Part shown: piece by piece, positions 45,024-53,701 of the stretch
Layout: every line of letters starts with the position of its first letter
How positions within the stretch are numbered: the first letter of the stretch is position 1
From: an uncultured Prevotella sp.
GTDB taxonomy: Bacteria > Bacteroidota > Bacteroidia > Bacteroidales > Bacteroidaceae
Assembly (NCBI GenBank): GCA_900319905.1
Contig: ONQB01000003.1
Span: 122,156 to 186,155, forward strand
Length of the DNA: 64,000 nt
Reading direction: 5' to 3'
Translations under genes and position numbers: made by a program
Notes under the pieces: generated by a model
The model's database searches: none
What the model was told of the DNA's origin: nothing
What the model saw: only the letters and a program-made list of their open reading frames with translations

Positions 45024-45142
45024 ATGAGAACCCCCTTGGGGGTTCCGGCATCATAGCGAGGGGATGAGGTGAGCGAAGCGAACCTCTTCCCCTCGTAGTA
45101 AGGTTGGGACAAAATAAATCGCTACCCCCTTGCGGGGTTGCG
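45024..45142. repeat. Family B repeat, inverted
   Basis: It starts GAGAACCCCCTTGGGGGTTC and ends CGCTACCCCCTTGCGGGGTT. The interior GCGAGGGGATGAGGTGAGCG is shared with 6980-7096. Two similar flanking segments (TCAATAATCTCGTTGTAGAT near 44990 and TCAATAACCTCGTTGTAGAA near 45340) indicate that the region was duplicated. Confidence 0.8.
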
Positions 45143-45199
45143 GCAATGTTAAATATTGGTCCAATCGAAGGATGCTTCACGGATGCGTTGTATTTGATA

Positions 45200-45329
45200 T
45201 TTCCGCAACCCCACAAGGGGGTAGCGCATTAATTTGCTGTTGCATTGCTTACGAGGGGAATCGCTGCATTCGCTATCGCTCATTTGCTCATCCCCTCGCT
45301 ATGTTACCGGAACCCCCAAGGGGGTTCTT
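45200..45329. repeat. Family B repeat
   Basis: It starts CCGCAACCCCACAAGGGGGT and ends GGAACCCCCAAGGGGGTTCT, in opposite orientation to 45024-45142. The interior TACGAGGGGAATCGCTGCAT matches 6770-6790. No gene lies between 44816 and 45477. Confidence 0.8.
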
Positions 45330-45477
45330 TGCAAATAATCAATAACCTCGTTGTAGAATGGTGATACCGGACCTCAAAGGGGATAACTCAAATAATCAGT
45401 AGATTTATGTGAATCTCCGTTGGCTTCTCGCCGAACTTCCGTGGCTGGTACGACAACCCCATGTCCCCGCCGCTTCT

Positions 45478-45954
45478 TTAACTCTCAGGCAGCGCTTTTT
45501 TGATGGTGTCCAATTCAAACCCACGTCCCATGGCAAAGCGTATGAGCTTCATGCTGCGCTCATAGTCGGTATCTGCCTTGATGGTAGGCCATTTGGCCTT
45601 GAGCATCGGGCGCAGGACATCGAGGTAATCCTCCTCCGGCACTTCGTCGAGTACAGCCGTGGCAATGTCCTCCGGCACACGCTTCTGCCACAACGCCTGC
45701 GCAATCTTGTTTCGGCCCCAATGATTGTATTTCACCTTGTCGTTGACAAACGCCCGGCAGTAGCGCTCGTTGTCCACGTACTGATGACTCACCAGATAGT
45801 CAATCACCCGTTGGCGGGCCTCTTCGTCGAGTCCCCACCGGCGCATCTTGTCGTCCATGTCACCTGTACAATATTCGGCTTTGGCACACAGAGCAGCGAG
45901 CGTTGACAGTGCCTTCGCCTCGTCCATCGTCTTATTTCCTTTTTTTGTAAACAT
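45478..45954 (-). CDS. recX: Regulatory protein RecX
   Basis: RecX binds RecA filaments and limits their activity. It contains the helical repeats of the family: LCAKAEYCTGDMDDKMRRWGL (residues 20-40), RVIDYLVSHQYVDNERYCRAFV and RNKIAQALWQKRVPEDIATAVL. Start ATG 45954 (MFTKKGNKTMDEAK) is more likely than 46020, which lies inside prmC. It follows prmC after 25 bases in the leftward operon. No recA is near. Confidence 0.9.
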   Translation of the reverse strand: MFTKKGNKTMDEAKALSTLAALCAKAEYCTGDMDDKMRRWGLDEEARQRVIDYLVSHQYVDNERYCRAFVNDKVKYNHWGRNKIAQALWQKRVPEDIATAVLDEVPEEDYLDVLRPMLKAKWPTIKADTDYERSMKLIRFAMGRGFELDTIKKALPES

Positions 45955-45979
45955 AGCAGCGTAAGTAATCAGTCGTTCT

Positions 45980-46828
45980 CTATTTTCTTCCACAGGCGAA
46001 GCGTTGCTTGCCAAACGCATCCTTCAGGATATCCACGTCACTGAAGCCTTGTTGGTGGAGCAGCGTTGCCATCTCATCGGCATAGAGCGGGTTGATTTCG
46101 AAGTAGAGCCGTCCACCTTTGCGCAAGGCCGTCGTGGCATAATGCGCGATGGCCCGGTAGAAGCGCAGCGGGTCGTCGTCGGGCACAAAGAGCGCCAGTG
46201 CCGGTTCGTAGTCCAGCACATTGCGTCGCATGTCCGTACGTTCCTTCTCCGTCACATAAGGCGGGTTGGAGACGATAGCGTCCCACAGCGGCTGTGGTGC
46301 CGCCGTCAGCCGCAGTGCGTCTCGTTCGGCAAACGTCACCTTGGCGCCCAGCCGCAGTGCGTTGTCGCTTGCGATGGCGAGCGCCTCCTTGGAGAGGTCA
46401 ATAGCCTCCACGTTCGCCTTGGGCAAGGCGAGGGCCAGCGTGATGGCGATACATCCACTGCCCGTTCCTATGTCGAGCATATGTGGGCAGGGCAGCGTGG
46501 CATTGTCGGCAATGACCTGCCGGCACAGCTCCTCCGTCTCTGGCCGCGGGATGAGCACGCCGGGCGCCACATGGAACACATGGTCGCAAAAGACGCACTC
46601 GTGGAGCGCATATTGCACCGGCATGCCCTTCACCAGTTGGTCGGCTACGTCATTGAGACGTTGACGGTCAGCCACAGACAGCTCGTCGGCACGCCCCATG
46701 ACGATGTCGGTGAGCGACAGCTGAAACAGCGTGTCTAAGACCAGTCGTGCGATGGCCACCGCTTCCTCCTTGTCGTAGAGCGGCAGCAGCCGGTGCCACA
46801 GCTGCGAGTACACATCAGTGTTGTTCAT
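45980..46828 (-). CDS. prmC: Peptide chain release factor N5-glutamine methyltransferase PrmC
   Basis: Methylates the GGQ glutamine of RF1 and RF2. The SAM-binding motif is MLDIGTGSGCIAITLAL (near 118) and the catalytic motif NPPYVTEKE near 186; both are diagnostic. The typical N-terminal helical domain precedes them (RPETEELCRQVI at about 97). Length 282 aa is normal. The start overlaps the end of the upstream C1 peptidase gene by 14 bases. Confidence 0.95.
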   Translation of the reverse strand: MNNTDVYSQLWHRLLPLYDKEEAVAIARLVLDTLFQLSLTDIVMGRADELSVADRQRLNDVADQLVKGMPVQYALHECVFCDHVFHVAPGVLIPRPETEELCRQVIADNATLPCPHMLDIGTGSGCIAITLALALPKANVEAIDLSKEALAIASDNALRLGAKVTFAERDALRLTAAPQPLWDAIVSNPPYVTEKERTDMRRNVLDYEPALALFVPDDDPLRFYRAIAHYATTALRKGGRLYFEINPLYADEMATLLHQQGFSDVDILKDAFGKQRFACGRK

Positions 46829-47885
46829 GTTGGTAATCGGTTGGAACCATCACAGCGATGGTTTTCATTTTAACATAGTTATAGCTCAGATACATAAAAC
46901 CGCCATACGCATTGTTCCGTCCCCATGAGTTCTTGGCGATGAAGTAGCGTCGTCCTGCCTCGTCGTGAGCCAGTCCGCACAGTTCCATGCAGTGATCGTC
47001 AGTGGTGAGGAAATGCTCGAAGGCACGCTGTCTGGTCTGCTGCGTCACGTCCTGGTCGTCGTAGGTCAGCGTGGCCACACCGTTCTTGAAGTCGAAACCC
47101 GGTTCGCTGATGTCACCCTCCCAACACACGGGATGTCCATTGCGCAGGGCGGTGACGATGACCCGCATCAGTTGGTCGATGGGAATGTTGTCGAATCGGT
47201 CGAGCATCTTATTATCGGGACTTTCCAGCACAAACGACTGTCCGAAGGGATGGTGGCTGAAGCTGGTCAGCGCCCGGTAGTCACCAGGCAGGAGAATACT
47301 TTCGGCAAACTGTCGCGGGGTGTACGCCATACCGAGCATGTACAGTTTCGGTGGCAGATAGCCCAGTTGCTTGTCGAGGATGTCGGTCATGCGGTTGTTG
47401 AGCATCCTGAGCGATACCGACGCCCGTGCCACGCGGGTAGCCATCCGGCAGAGCGCCTGGTAGTTGACGGCATCGAACGGATGGTAGTCATCGTAAGGCT
47501 GCATGCCATATTGCTGCATGAGGTGTGGCACCATGGTCATCATGCCCCGCATTGATATCTTTTTGGTGCTCCGTGTAAGGAAACTGACGCGTGCCTCGTC
47601 GCTGAGCCACAGCCGTGCGAGGTAGTCGGGCGAGAGGTTGACCGAGTCGCCCCGCATGAGGCGCTCGCTCTCGATGGTGGCCAGCATGCCATACATCCAG
47701 CACAGTGAGCTGCGTCCCTGGTCCTTGACCGGTGTGGTCTTGATCACCACGTCGGGTGTGAACACCTGCTGGGCGGTCTTCGGCTTCGACTGCCTGCCGC
47801 AGCCTGCCAGGGCAACAGCCAGCACGACCATCGTGCCATGGCCCAACAGCTTGTATATGGAATGAAAACGAATGTGTTTCATCAT
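46815..47885 (-). CDS. C1-family cysteine peptidase-like lipoprotein, 356 aa
   Basis: A lipobox (VALAGC, Cys near residue 29) follows a hydrophobic signal. The mature protein shows the papain-like pattern: VKDQGRSSLCWMYGM supplies Cys near 62, TDDHCMELCGLAHDEAG supplies His near 300, and FIAKNSWGRNNAYGG supplies Asn near 320. The layout resembles the bleomycin-hydrolase/C1B family that is common in Bacteroidetes. Substrate is unknown; the location is inferred to be the periplasm or surface. It heads the leftward operon with prmC and recX, and its promoter is one arm of the palindrome at 47902-47976. Confidence 0.85.
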   Translation of the reverse strand: MMKHIRFHSIYKLLGHGTMVVLAVALAGCGRQSKPKTAQQVFTPDVVIKTTPVKDQGRSSLCWMYGMLATIESERLMRGDSVNLSPDYLARLWLSDEARVSFLTRSTKKISMRGMMTMVPHLMQQYGMQPYDDYHPFDAVNYQALCRMATRVARASVSLRMLNNRMTDILDKQLGYLPPKLYMLGMAYTPRQFAESILLPGDYRALTSFSHHPFGQSFVLESPDNKMLDRFDNIPIDQLMRVIVTALRNGHPVCWEGDISEPGFDFKNGVATLTYDDQDVTQQTRQRAFEHFLTTDDHCMELCGLAHDEAGRRYFIAKNSWGRNNAYGGFMYLSYNYVKMKTIAVMVPTDYQHEQH

Positions 47886-47901
47886 CTTTCTTATCTATTA
47901 T

Positions 47902-47976
47902 TGCAAAGATACTGTTTTATTTCAAAAACAATCGAAGGTTACTGAATAGATTTTGAAATAAAACAGTATCTTTGCA
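47902..47976. promoter_or_regulatory. Divergent promoter palindrome between the C1 peptidase and U32 peptidase genes
   Basis: The arms 47902-47927 (TGCAAAGATACTGTTTTATT then TCAAAA) and 47951-47976 are perfect reverse complements over 26 bases and are separated by 23 bases. Each arm carries a -7 box TATCTTTG pointing outwards, so both genes would be driven by the same sequence, mirrored. Confidence 0.75.
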
Positions 47977-47979
47977 CTT

Positions 47980-49233
47980 ATGAACATGACAACAGACGAT
48001 TACGAGATTATGGCGCCGGTAGGCAGCCGTGAGTCGCTTGCCGCCGCCATTCAGGCTGGTGCCGACTCTATTTACTTTGGAGTGGGGCAGCTCAACATGC
48101 GGTCGCACAGTGCCAATCACTTTGACCTTGACGACCTGCACGACATCGTGACGACCTGCCGTGCGCATGGCATCAAGACCTATCTGACGGTCAACACCAT
48201 CATCTACGACGAGGACATGGACACGATGCACCAGATCATCGATGCAGCCGTGGCTGCCGGTGTGACGGCCGTCATCGCCTCCGACGTGGCCGTGATGGCT
48301 TACTGCCGCGAGGTGGGCATGGAGGTGCACCTCTCCACACAGCTCAACATCAGCAACGTGGAGGCGCTGAAGTTCTATGCCCGGTTCGCCGACGTGAGTG
48401 TGCTGGCGCGTGAGCTGAACATGAAGCAGGTGGGCCATATCCACGACGAGATTCTCCGGCAGCACATCTGCGGACCATCGGGACAGCCCATCCGCATTGA
48501 GATGTTCTGCCACGGTGCCTTGTGCATGGCTGTGTCGGGTAAGTGCTACATGAGCCTGCATGCCGCCAACCGCTCGGCCAACCGCGGGCAGTGCGTGCAG
48601 ATATGCCGCCGCAGCTACACCGTGACCGACAACGAGACGGGCAACGCCATGGAGATAGACAATAAGTATATCATGAGTCCGAAGGACCTCAAGACCATCC
48701 GTTTCATCGACAAGATGATGAAAGCCGGTGTCAGGGTGTTCAAGATTGAGGGCCGCGCGCGTGGTCCTGAGTATGTCTACACCGTAGTCACCTGCTACAA
48801 GGAGGCCATCAAGGCAGTGCTCGACGGTACCTTCACCGAGGAGCGTAAGGACGAGTGGGACAAGCGGCTGGCCACAGTCTTCAACCGTGGCTTCTGGGAC
48901 GGCTACTACCAGGGACAGACCATGGGTGAGTGGAACGACCACTACGGATCGCTGGCCACTGAGCGCAAGGTGCTCGTGGGCAAGGTGACGAAGTACTACT
49001 CGAGGCTCGGCGTGGCTGAGGTGGCCGTACAGGCCAATACGTTCAAGCTGGGCGACAAACTGCTCATCACCGGCAATGCCACCGGTGCGATGTATCTCAC
49101 GGCCGACGAGATACGCTACGACCTCAAACCCGTGGAGCAGGCTGAGCAGGGATGGCTCGTCAGCATTCCCGTGCCCGGAAAGGTGAGGGAGAACGACAAG
49201 TTCTTCAAGATTGAAAAGGTAGAGGAATCATAA
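47980..49233 (+). CDS. Peptidase U32 family protein, 417 aa
   Basis: The N-terminus DYEIMAPVGSRESLAAAIQAGADSIYFG and the conserved Cys-rich core EMFCHGALCMAVSGKCYMS (about residue 170) are the U32 signature, followed by RGQCVQICRR. In E. coli the related YegQ (TrhP) and YhbU proteins act in tRNA hydroxylation or ubiquinone synthesis; which role this protein has cannot be told from sequence alone. The C-terminus (TFKLGDKLLITGNATGAM) looks like a small beta-barrel domain. It is followed by the SufE-like gene after 24 bases. Confidence 0.9.
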   Translation: MNMTTDDYEIMAPVGSRESLAAAIQAGADSIYFGVGQLNMRSHSANHFDLDDLHDIVTTCRAHGIKTYLTVNTIIYDEDMDTMHQIIDAAVAAGVTAVIASDVAVMAYCREVGMEVHLSTQLNISNVEALKFYARFADVSVLARELNMKQVGHIHDEILRQHICGPSGQPIRIEMFCHGALCMAVSGKCYMSLHAANRSANRGQCVQICRRSYTVTDNETGNAMEIDNKYIMSPKDLKTIRFIDKMMKAGVRVFKIEGRARGPEYVYTVVTCYKEAIKAVLDGTFTEERKDEWDKRLATVFNRGFWDGYYQGQTMGEWNDHYGSLATERKVLVGKVTKYYSRLGVAEVAVQANTFKLGDKLLITGNATGAMYLTADEIRYDLKPVEQAEQGWLVSIPVPGKVRENDKFFKIEKVEES

Positions 49234-49257
49234 GACCTTAAGATAACATTTAGAAAG

Positions 49258-49683
49258 ATGAAAACGATTAATGAACTGCAAGACGAGGTGGTGGCTGAGT
49301 TCAGCGACTTCGACGACTGGATGGACAAGTACCAGATGCTGATTGATCTGGGCAATGACCTCGAACCCCTCGACGATAAATATAAGACCGAGCAGAACCT
49401 CATCGACGGCTGTCAGAGCCGCGTGTGGCTCCAATGCGACATGGTGGATGGCCGGCTGGTGTTCACCGCCGACAGCGATGCGCTGATCGTGAAGGGCATC
49501 ATCGCCCTGCTCATCCAGGTGCTGAGCAATCACACGCCGAAGGAGATCCTCGATGCCGACCTTTATTTCATCGACAAGATCGGACTGCGCGACCACCTCT
49601 CGCCCACACGCTCTAATGGTCTGCTGGCTATGGTGAAGCAGATCAAGGCGTATGCACTGGCATATGAGGTGAAGGAGGAGTGA
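49258..49683 (+). CDS. SufE family protein, 141 aa
   Basis: SufE accepts sulfur from SufS and stimulates iron-sulfur cluster assembly. The catalytic Cys is in NLIDGCQSRVWLQ (near residue 51), and the start INELQDEVVAEFSDFDDWMDK is typical. It is a complete, single-domain protein. No sufS or sufBCD is in the window. Confidence 0.93.
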   Translation: MKTINELQDEVVAEFSDFDDWMDKYQMLIDLGNDLEPLDDKYKTEQNLIDGCQSRVWLQCDMVDGRLVFTADSDALIVKGIIALLIQVLSNHTPKEILDADLYFIDKIGLRDHLSPTRSNGLLAMVKQIKAYALAYEVKEE

Positions 49684-49740
49684 GGTGTTTAGAAGTCCGG
49701 AAGTCCGGAAGTTCAGAAGTCCGGTCATTACGCTGAAGAT
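49684..49740. repeat. Family A repeat fragment
   Basis: A single AAGTCCGGAAGTCCGGAAGT arm with GTCATTACG, immediately 3' of the SufE gene. No opposite arm is present. Confidence 0.7.
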
Positions 49741-49782
49741 GTCCGAATACGGAAGTAATGTCTAAAGAATGAAGTAAGAAGT

Positions 49783-50361
49783 ATGCGCAAGCTCAAGACG
49801 ATAGAGATACACCGTTTATCGGTGGAGGAGTTTAAGGAAGCACGGAAGCTGCCGCTGATCGTGGTGCTCGACAATGTGCGTTCGCTCTACAACGTGGGTA
49901 GTGTGTTCCGCTCAGCCGATGCTTTCCGTGTGGAGGCGGTCTACCTGTGCGGCATCACTGCCTGTCCGCCTAATGCGGAGATACACAAGACGGCACTCGG
50001 CGGCGAGGACAGTGTGGACTGGCGCTACTTCCAGGACACCCGGGAGGCGGTGGAGACGCTACACCGCCAAGGCTTCTTTGTGTGGAGCGTTGAGCAGGTG
50101 GAGGGTTCCACCAAGTTGCAGGACCTGCCACGGCACATCGCCGCCCTGTCGCATGACGGAGAGCCTTACAACGGTCAGGCCATCATCTTCGGCAATGAGG
50201 TGAAAGGAGTGCAGCAATCGGTCGTAGACTGCAGTGACGGCTGTCTTGAGATACCGCAGTTCGGTACCAAGCACAGTCTCAATGTCAGCACGACGGCCGG
50301 CATCGTCATGTGGGAGATGGCCAAGACCCTGCTCATCGACCCGCCCGGCGATGATGCATAA
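49783..50361 (+). CDS. TrmH family RNA methyltransferase, 192 aa
   Basis: SPOUT class methyltransferase with the knotted SAM-binding fold. The N-terminus VVLDNVRSLYNVGSVFRSADAF is motif 1, IIFGNEVKGVQQ motif 2 and LNVSTTAGIVMWEM motif 3. It is shorter than TrmH proteins with an N-terminal extension. The target nucleotide in tRNA or rRNA cannot be told. Confidence 0.9.
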   Translation: MRKLKTIEIHRLSVEEFKEARKLPLIVVLDNVRSLYNVGSVFRSADAFRVEAVYLCGITACPPNAEIHKTALGGEDSVDWRYFQDTREAVETLHRQGFFVWSVEQVEGSTKLQDLPRHIAALSHDGEPYNGQAIIFGNEVKGVQQSVVDCSDGCLEIPQFGTKHSLNVSTTAGIVMWEMAKTLLIDPPGDDA

Positions 50362-50392
50362 TCACCATTTATTTGACTAAAATCCATAAGAA

Positions 50393-51325
50393 ATGTTGAA
50401 ACTGACAATCGTCATACCTTGTTATAATGAAGAGGAAGTGCTGCCCTCGACGCTGTCTACGATGGAAAAGCTCATCGGCCGGCTGCGTCAGGAGACCGAT
50501 ACCGAGGCCACGCTGTTGATGGTCGATGACGGCAGCCGCGACCGTACCTGGCAGATCATTGTGAAGGAGGCCAAGACCAAGCCGTTTGTCCATGGCATCA
50601 AGCTTTCCCATAACGAGGGACACCAGAATGCGCTGTGGGCAGGCATGCAGGAAAGCGTGGACTCCTGCGACGCCATCGTGGCCATCGATGCCGACCTGCA
50701 GGACGACGAGAACAGCATTGTCGACATGGTGCAGCAGGTGAAGGCGGGCAAGGATATAATATACGGCGTCAGAAAGAGCCGCGCCAGTGACTCGTGGTTT
50801 AAGCGCTTCACGGCCCAAACCTTCTACAAACTGATGCGCTGCTTCGACAAGGAGGTCATCTACAACCATGCAGACTTCCGCATGATGACGCAAAGGGCCG
50901 TGAGGGCACTCATGCAATATCCTGAGCGCAACCTGTTTCTGCGTGCCATCGTCAGACAGTTGGGCTTCAGGGAAGGCTATGTGTACTACGACCGCAAACC
51001 ACGCCTGGCCGGTGAGTCCAAATACCCTCTTGGCAAGATGCTGGCTTTCAGCATCGACGGCATCACGTCTTTCTCCATTGCACCATTGAAAGCCATCACC
51101 TATATCGGCGTCTTCATGACCTTCATCTCCCTGGTGATGATCGTCTTCGCCCTGGTGCGCTACTTCGAGGGCGAGACCAATGCCGGTTGGCCCTCACTGC
51201 TGATCTCGTTGTGGTTTATCGGAGGTATCATGACTACCTCAATGGGTATCATCGGCTTGTATGTGGGTAAAATATTTATCGAAATCAAGCGCCGGCCGCG
51301 ATATTTTGTTGAGGAAAGCGTGTAG
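50393..51325 (+). CDS. Glycosyltransferase family 2 (GtrB/DPM1-like), 310 aa
   Basis: The catalytic domain starts LTIVIPCYNEEEVLPSTL and has the metal-binding AIDADLQDDEN motif (near 97) and the FRMMTQRAVRALM region. Two C-terminal hydrophobic segments (KAITYIGVFMTFISLVMIVFAL and SLWFIGGIMTTSMGIIGLYVG, about residues 235-300) anchor it in the membrane, as in GtrB-type polyprenyl-phosphate glucosyltransferases. The substrate is presumably an undecaprenyl-linked sugar. Confidence 0.9.
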   Translation: MLKLTIVIPCYNEEEVLPSTLSTMEKLIGRLRQETDTEATLLMVDDGSRDRTWQIIVKEAKTKPFVHGIKLSHNEGHQNALWAGMQESVDSCDAIVAIDADLQDDENSIVDMVQQVKAGKDIIYGVRKSRASDSWFKRFTAQTFYKLMRCFDKEVIYNHADFRMMTQRAVRALMQYPERNLFLRAIVRQLGFREGYVYYDRKPRLAGESKYPLGKMLAFSIDGITSFSIAPLKAITYIGVFMTFISLVMIVFALVRYFEGETNAGWPSLLISLWFIGGIMTTSMGIIGLYVGKIFIEIKRRPRYFVEESV

Positions 51326-51341
51326 TGTGAAAAAAATAATA

Positions 51342-51349
51342 TAATTTTG
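51342..51349 (+). promoter_or_regulatory. -7 box TAATTTTG for sucCD
   Basis: Perfect TAnnTTTG 64 bases before the sucC start. Confidence 0.6.
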
Positions 51350-51412
51350 CCTTATTATTACGAACAAAGCAATCAGATCATATAGACTTATTAATTCTTT
51401 AATATATCAGCT

Positions 51413-52552
51413 ATGAAGGTACATGAATATCAAGCCAAAGGCTTCTTTGAACAGTACGGCGTGCCAGTAGACCGGCATTTTCTTTGCCGCACGCCCGACG
51501 AGGCCGTAGAAGCGTATCGGAAGCTCGGCAGCGAGAAGGCCGTGGTGAAGGCGCAAGTACACACAGGTGGTCGCGGCAAGGCCGGTGGCGTGAAGCTCGG
51601 CAGCAGCGAGGCAGAGATCCGCAGCAATGCCGAAGCCATTCTCGGTATGAGCATCAAAGGTTTCACCGTCGACCGTGTGCTTGTGAGCGAGGCTGTCGAC
51701 ATCGCCGCTGAGTATTACGTCAGCATTCTCGTTGACCGCCGTTCCAAATGCCCGATGATGATGCTCAGCCGTTCTGGTGGCATGGACATTGAGCAGGTGG
51801 CCAAAGTATCACCCGAGAAGATCGAGAAGGTCATCATCGACCCCGTGGTGGGCATGGCCGACTTCAAGGCCAATGAGGCTGCCTATAAACTCTTCGACGA
51901 CAAGGCACAGGTGAAGCAGGCTGCAAAGATATTCAAGTCGCTCTACCGGCTCTTTACCGAGAAAGATGCGTCGCTGGTGGAAATCAATCCCCTCGTGATG
52001 CTGAAGGACGGCACGCTCAAGGCCATCGACGCAAAGATGACGTTTGACAACAACGCCCTGTTCCGCCATCCCGACGTGAAGGAACTCTTCGAACCCGATG
52101 AGGCTGAGAAGAAAGAGCAGTGGGCCAAGGACCATGGCTTCAGCTATGTCAACCTCGGCGGCAAGATAGGTTGCATGGTCAACGGTGCCGGTCTGGCCAT
52201 GGCCACGATGGACATGATCAAGCTCTATGGCGGCGAGCCCGCCAACTTCCTCGACATCGGCGGCAGCTCCAATCCCGAGAAGATTGTGGATGCCATGAAC
52301 CTGCTGCTGTCAGACAAGCATGTGAACACCGTGCTGGTCAACATCTTCGGTGGCATTACGCGTTGCGACGACGTGGCGAAAGGTCTGCTTGAGGCCTTCA
52401 AGACCATCAAGACCGACATCCCCATCGTTATCCGTCTCACCGGCACCAATGAGGCTGAGGGCCGCGAGATACTCAAGGGCTCGCACTTCACCGTGGCCAC
52501 GACTATGGCAGACGCCGGCCACAAGGCCGTGGCGCTCTCTCAGCAGCAATGA
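51413..52552 (+). CDS. sucC: Succinate-CoA ligase, beta subunit
   Basis: Makes ATP or GTP from succinyl-CoA with SucD; in Bacteroidales it often runs in the fermentative direction. The ATP-grasp domain contains [13 protein letters not shown] (near residue 45) and [18 protein letters not shown] (metal ligands near 195). The CoA-ligase domain contains [17 protein letters not shown]-type sequence. Length 379 aa. The sucD gene follows after 39 bases. Confidence 0.97.
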   Translation: MKVHEYQAKGFFEQYGVPVDRHFLCRTPDEAVEAYRKLGSEKAVVKAQVHTGGRGKAGGVKLGSSEAEIRSNAEAILGMSIKGFTVDRVLVSEAVDIAAEYYVSILVDRRSKCPMMMLSRSGGMDIEQVAKVSPEKIEKVIIDPVVGMADFKANEAAYKLFDDKAQVKQAAKIFKSLYRLFTEKDASLVEINPLVMLKDGTLKAIDAKMTFDNNALFRHPDVKELFEPDEAEKKEQWAKDHGFSYVNLGGKIGCMVNGAGLAMATMDMIKLYGGEPANFLDIGGSSNPEKIVDAMNLLLSDKHVNTVLVNIFGGITRCDDVAKGLLEAFKTIKTDIPIVIRLTGTNEAEGREILKGSHFTVATTMADAGHKAVALSQQQ

Positions 52553-52591
52553 TGCATCGCAACAGTCATTATCGTTAAAGGAATTATCATT

Positions 52592-53464
52592 ATGAGTATA
52601 CTTATCAACAAAGATACAAAGGTCATCGTTCAGGGCATTACCGGACGTGACGGCAGCTTCCATGCTGCCAAGATGAAGGAATACGGTACGCAGGTCGTGG
52701 GTGGCACGTCGCCTGGCAAAGGCGGTCAGGAGGTGGACGGCATTCCCGTGTTCAACACGGTGAAGGACGCCGTAGCCGCCACGGGTGCCAATACGAGCAT
52801 CATCTTCGTGCCGGCTCCCTTTGCCAAGGATGCCATGCTCGAGGCCATCGACAGCGGCATCCAACTCGTGGTGTGCATCACCGAGGGCGTGCCTGTGCTC
52901 GATGCCGTAGAGGCACAGCGCTATGCACGCATCAAGGGTGTGAAAGTAATAGGTCCCAACTGTCCCGGTCTCATCTCACCTGAGAAGAGCATGGTGGGCA
53001 TCATGCCTGCCAACATCTTTAAGAAGGGCCACACCGGTGTGATCTCGCGTAGTGGTACGCTGACCTATGAGGTGGTCTACGACCTCGTGCAAGGGGGTCT
53101 GGGCATCTCTACGGCTGTGGGTGTAGGCGGTGACCCTGTGGTGGGCCTGTATTTCGAGGACCTGCTGCAGATGTTCCAGGACGATCCCGACACCGACTCC
53201 ATTGCCATGATTGGTGAGATCGGCGGTGATGCCGAGGAGCGTGCGGCCCAGTTCATCAAAGCCCATGTCACCAAGCCCGTGGCTGTGTTCATCTCCGGTC
53301 GTCAGGCACCTCCGGGCAAGCAGATGGGCCATGCTGGTGCCATCATCTCCGGTGGCTCAGGCTCTGCCGAAGGTAAGATAAAAGCCTTGGAGGCCGTCGG
53401 CGTGCCCGTAGCCAAGGAGACCAACGAGCTTCCCGGTCTGCTCAAGGCGAAGTTGGGTAAGTAA
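52592..53464 (+). CDS. sucD: Succinate-CoA ligase, alpha subunit
   Basis: CoA-binding subunit. The N-terminal Rossmann region has VIVQGITGRDGSFHA and ITEGVPVLD; the phosphorylated His is in MGHAGAIISGGSGSAEGKI (near 248). The length is normal at 290 aa. Operon with sucC; a probable terminator follows. Confidence 0.97.
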   Translation: MSILINKDTKVIVQGITGRDGSFHAAKMKEYGTQVVGGTSPGKGGQEVDGIPVFNTVKDAVAATGANTSIIFVPAPFAKDAMLEAIDSGIQLVVCITEGVPVLDAVEAQRYARIKGVKVIGPNCPGLISPEKSMVGIMPANIFKKGHTGVISRSGTLTYEVVYDLVQGGLGISTAVGVGGDPVVGLYFEDLLQMFQDDPDTDSIAMIGEIGGDAEERAAQFIKAHVTKPVAVFISGRQAPPGKQMGHAGAIISGGSGSAEGKIKALEAVGVPVAKETNELPGLLKAKLGK

Positions 53465-53489
53465 GCAAAGGCTTTATTGACATAAACGA

Positions 53490-53532
53490 GAGCTGCATCC
53501 GTTGTCCGTTGGACGATGATGCAGCTCTTGTT
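53490..53532 (+). terminator. Probable intrinsic terminator of sucCD
   Basis: A 10-bp perfect stem (GAGCTGCATC / GATGCAGCTC) with a large loop and an inner GTCC/GGAC pairing is followed by TTGTTGT. The T tract is interrupted, so efficiency is uncertain. Confidence 0.6.
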
Positions 53533-53646
53533 GTATTGGCAGATGCTTGATTTTCAATAGGCTGGCATATTTCTCCATCTCGGTGAGGCAATGCTCAACA
53601 AAGGAAAATAAAATCAAATTTCCTTTGTCATTCCACTTGCTTGCAC

Positions 53647-53696
53647 TATCTTTGCAAATGTAAACCACGGTTTATATAAACCACCATTTACATTTG
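53647..53696 (+). promoter_or_regulatory. Promoter with overlapping operator-like palindrome upstream of the AAA ATPase gene
   Basis: TATCTTTG (-7 box) at 53647-53654 is followed directly by a 42-base palindrome (53655-53696) of CAAATGTAAACC and its reverse complement around TATAAACC. The palindrome would be at the transcription start, a natural place for a repressor or for a structured leader. Confidence 0.55.
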
Positions 53697-53701
53697 TCAA
53701 T

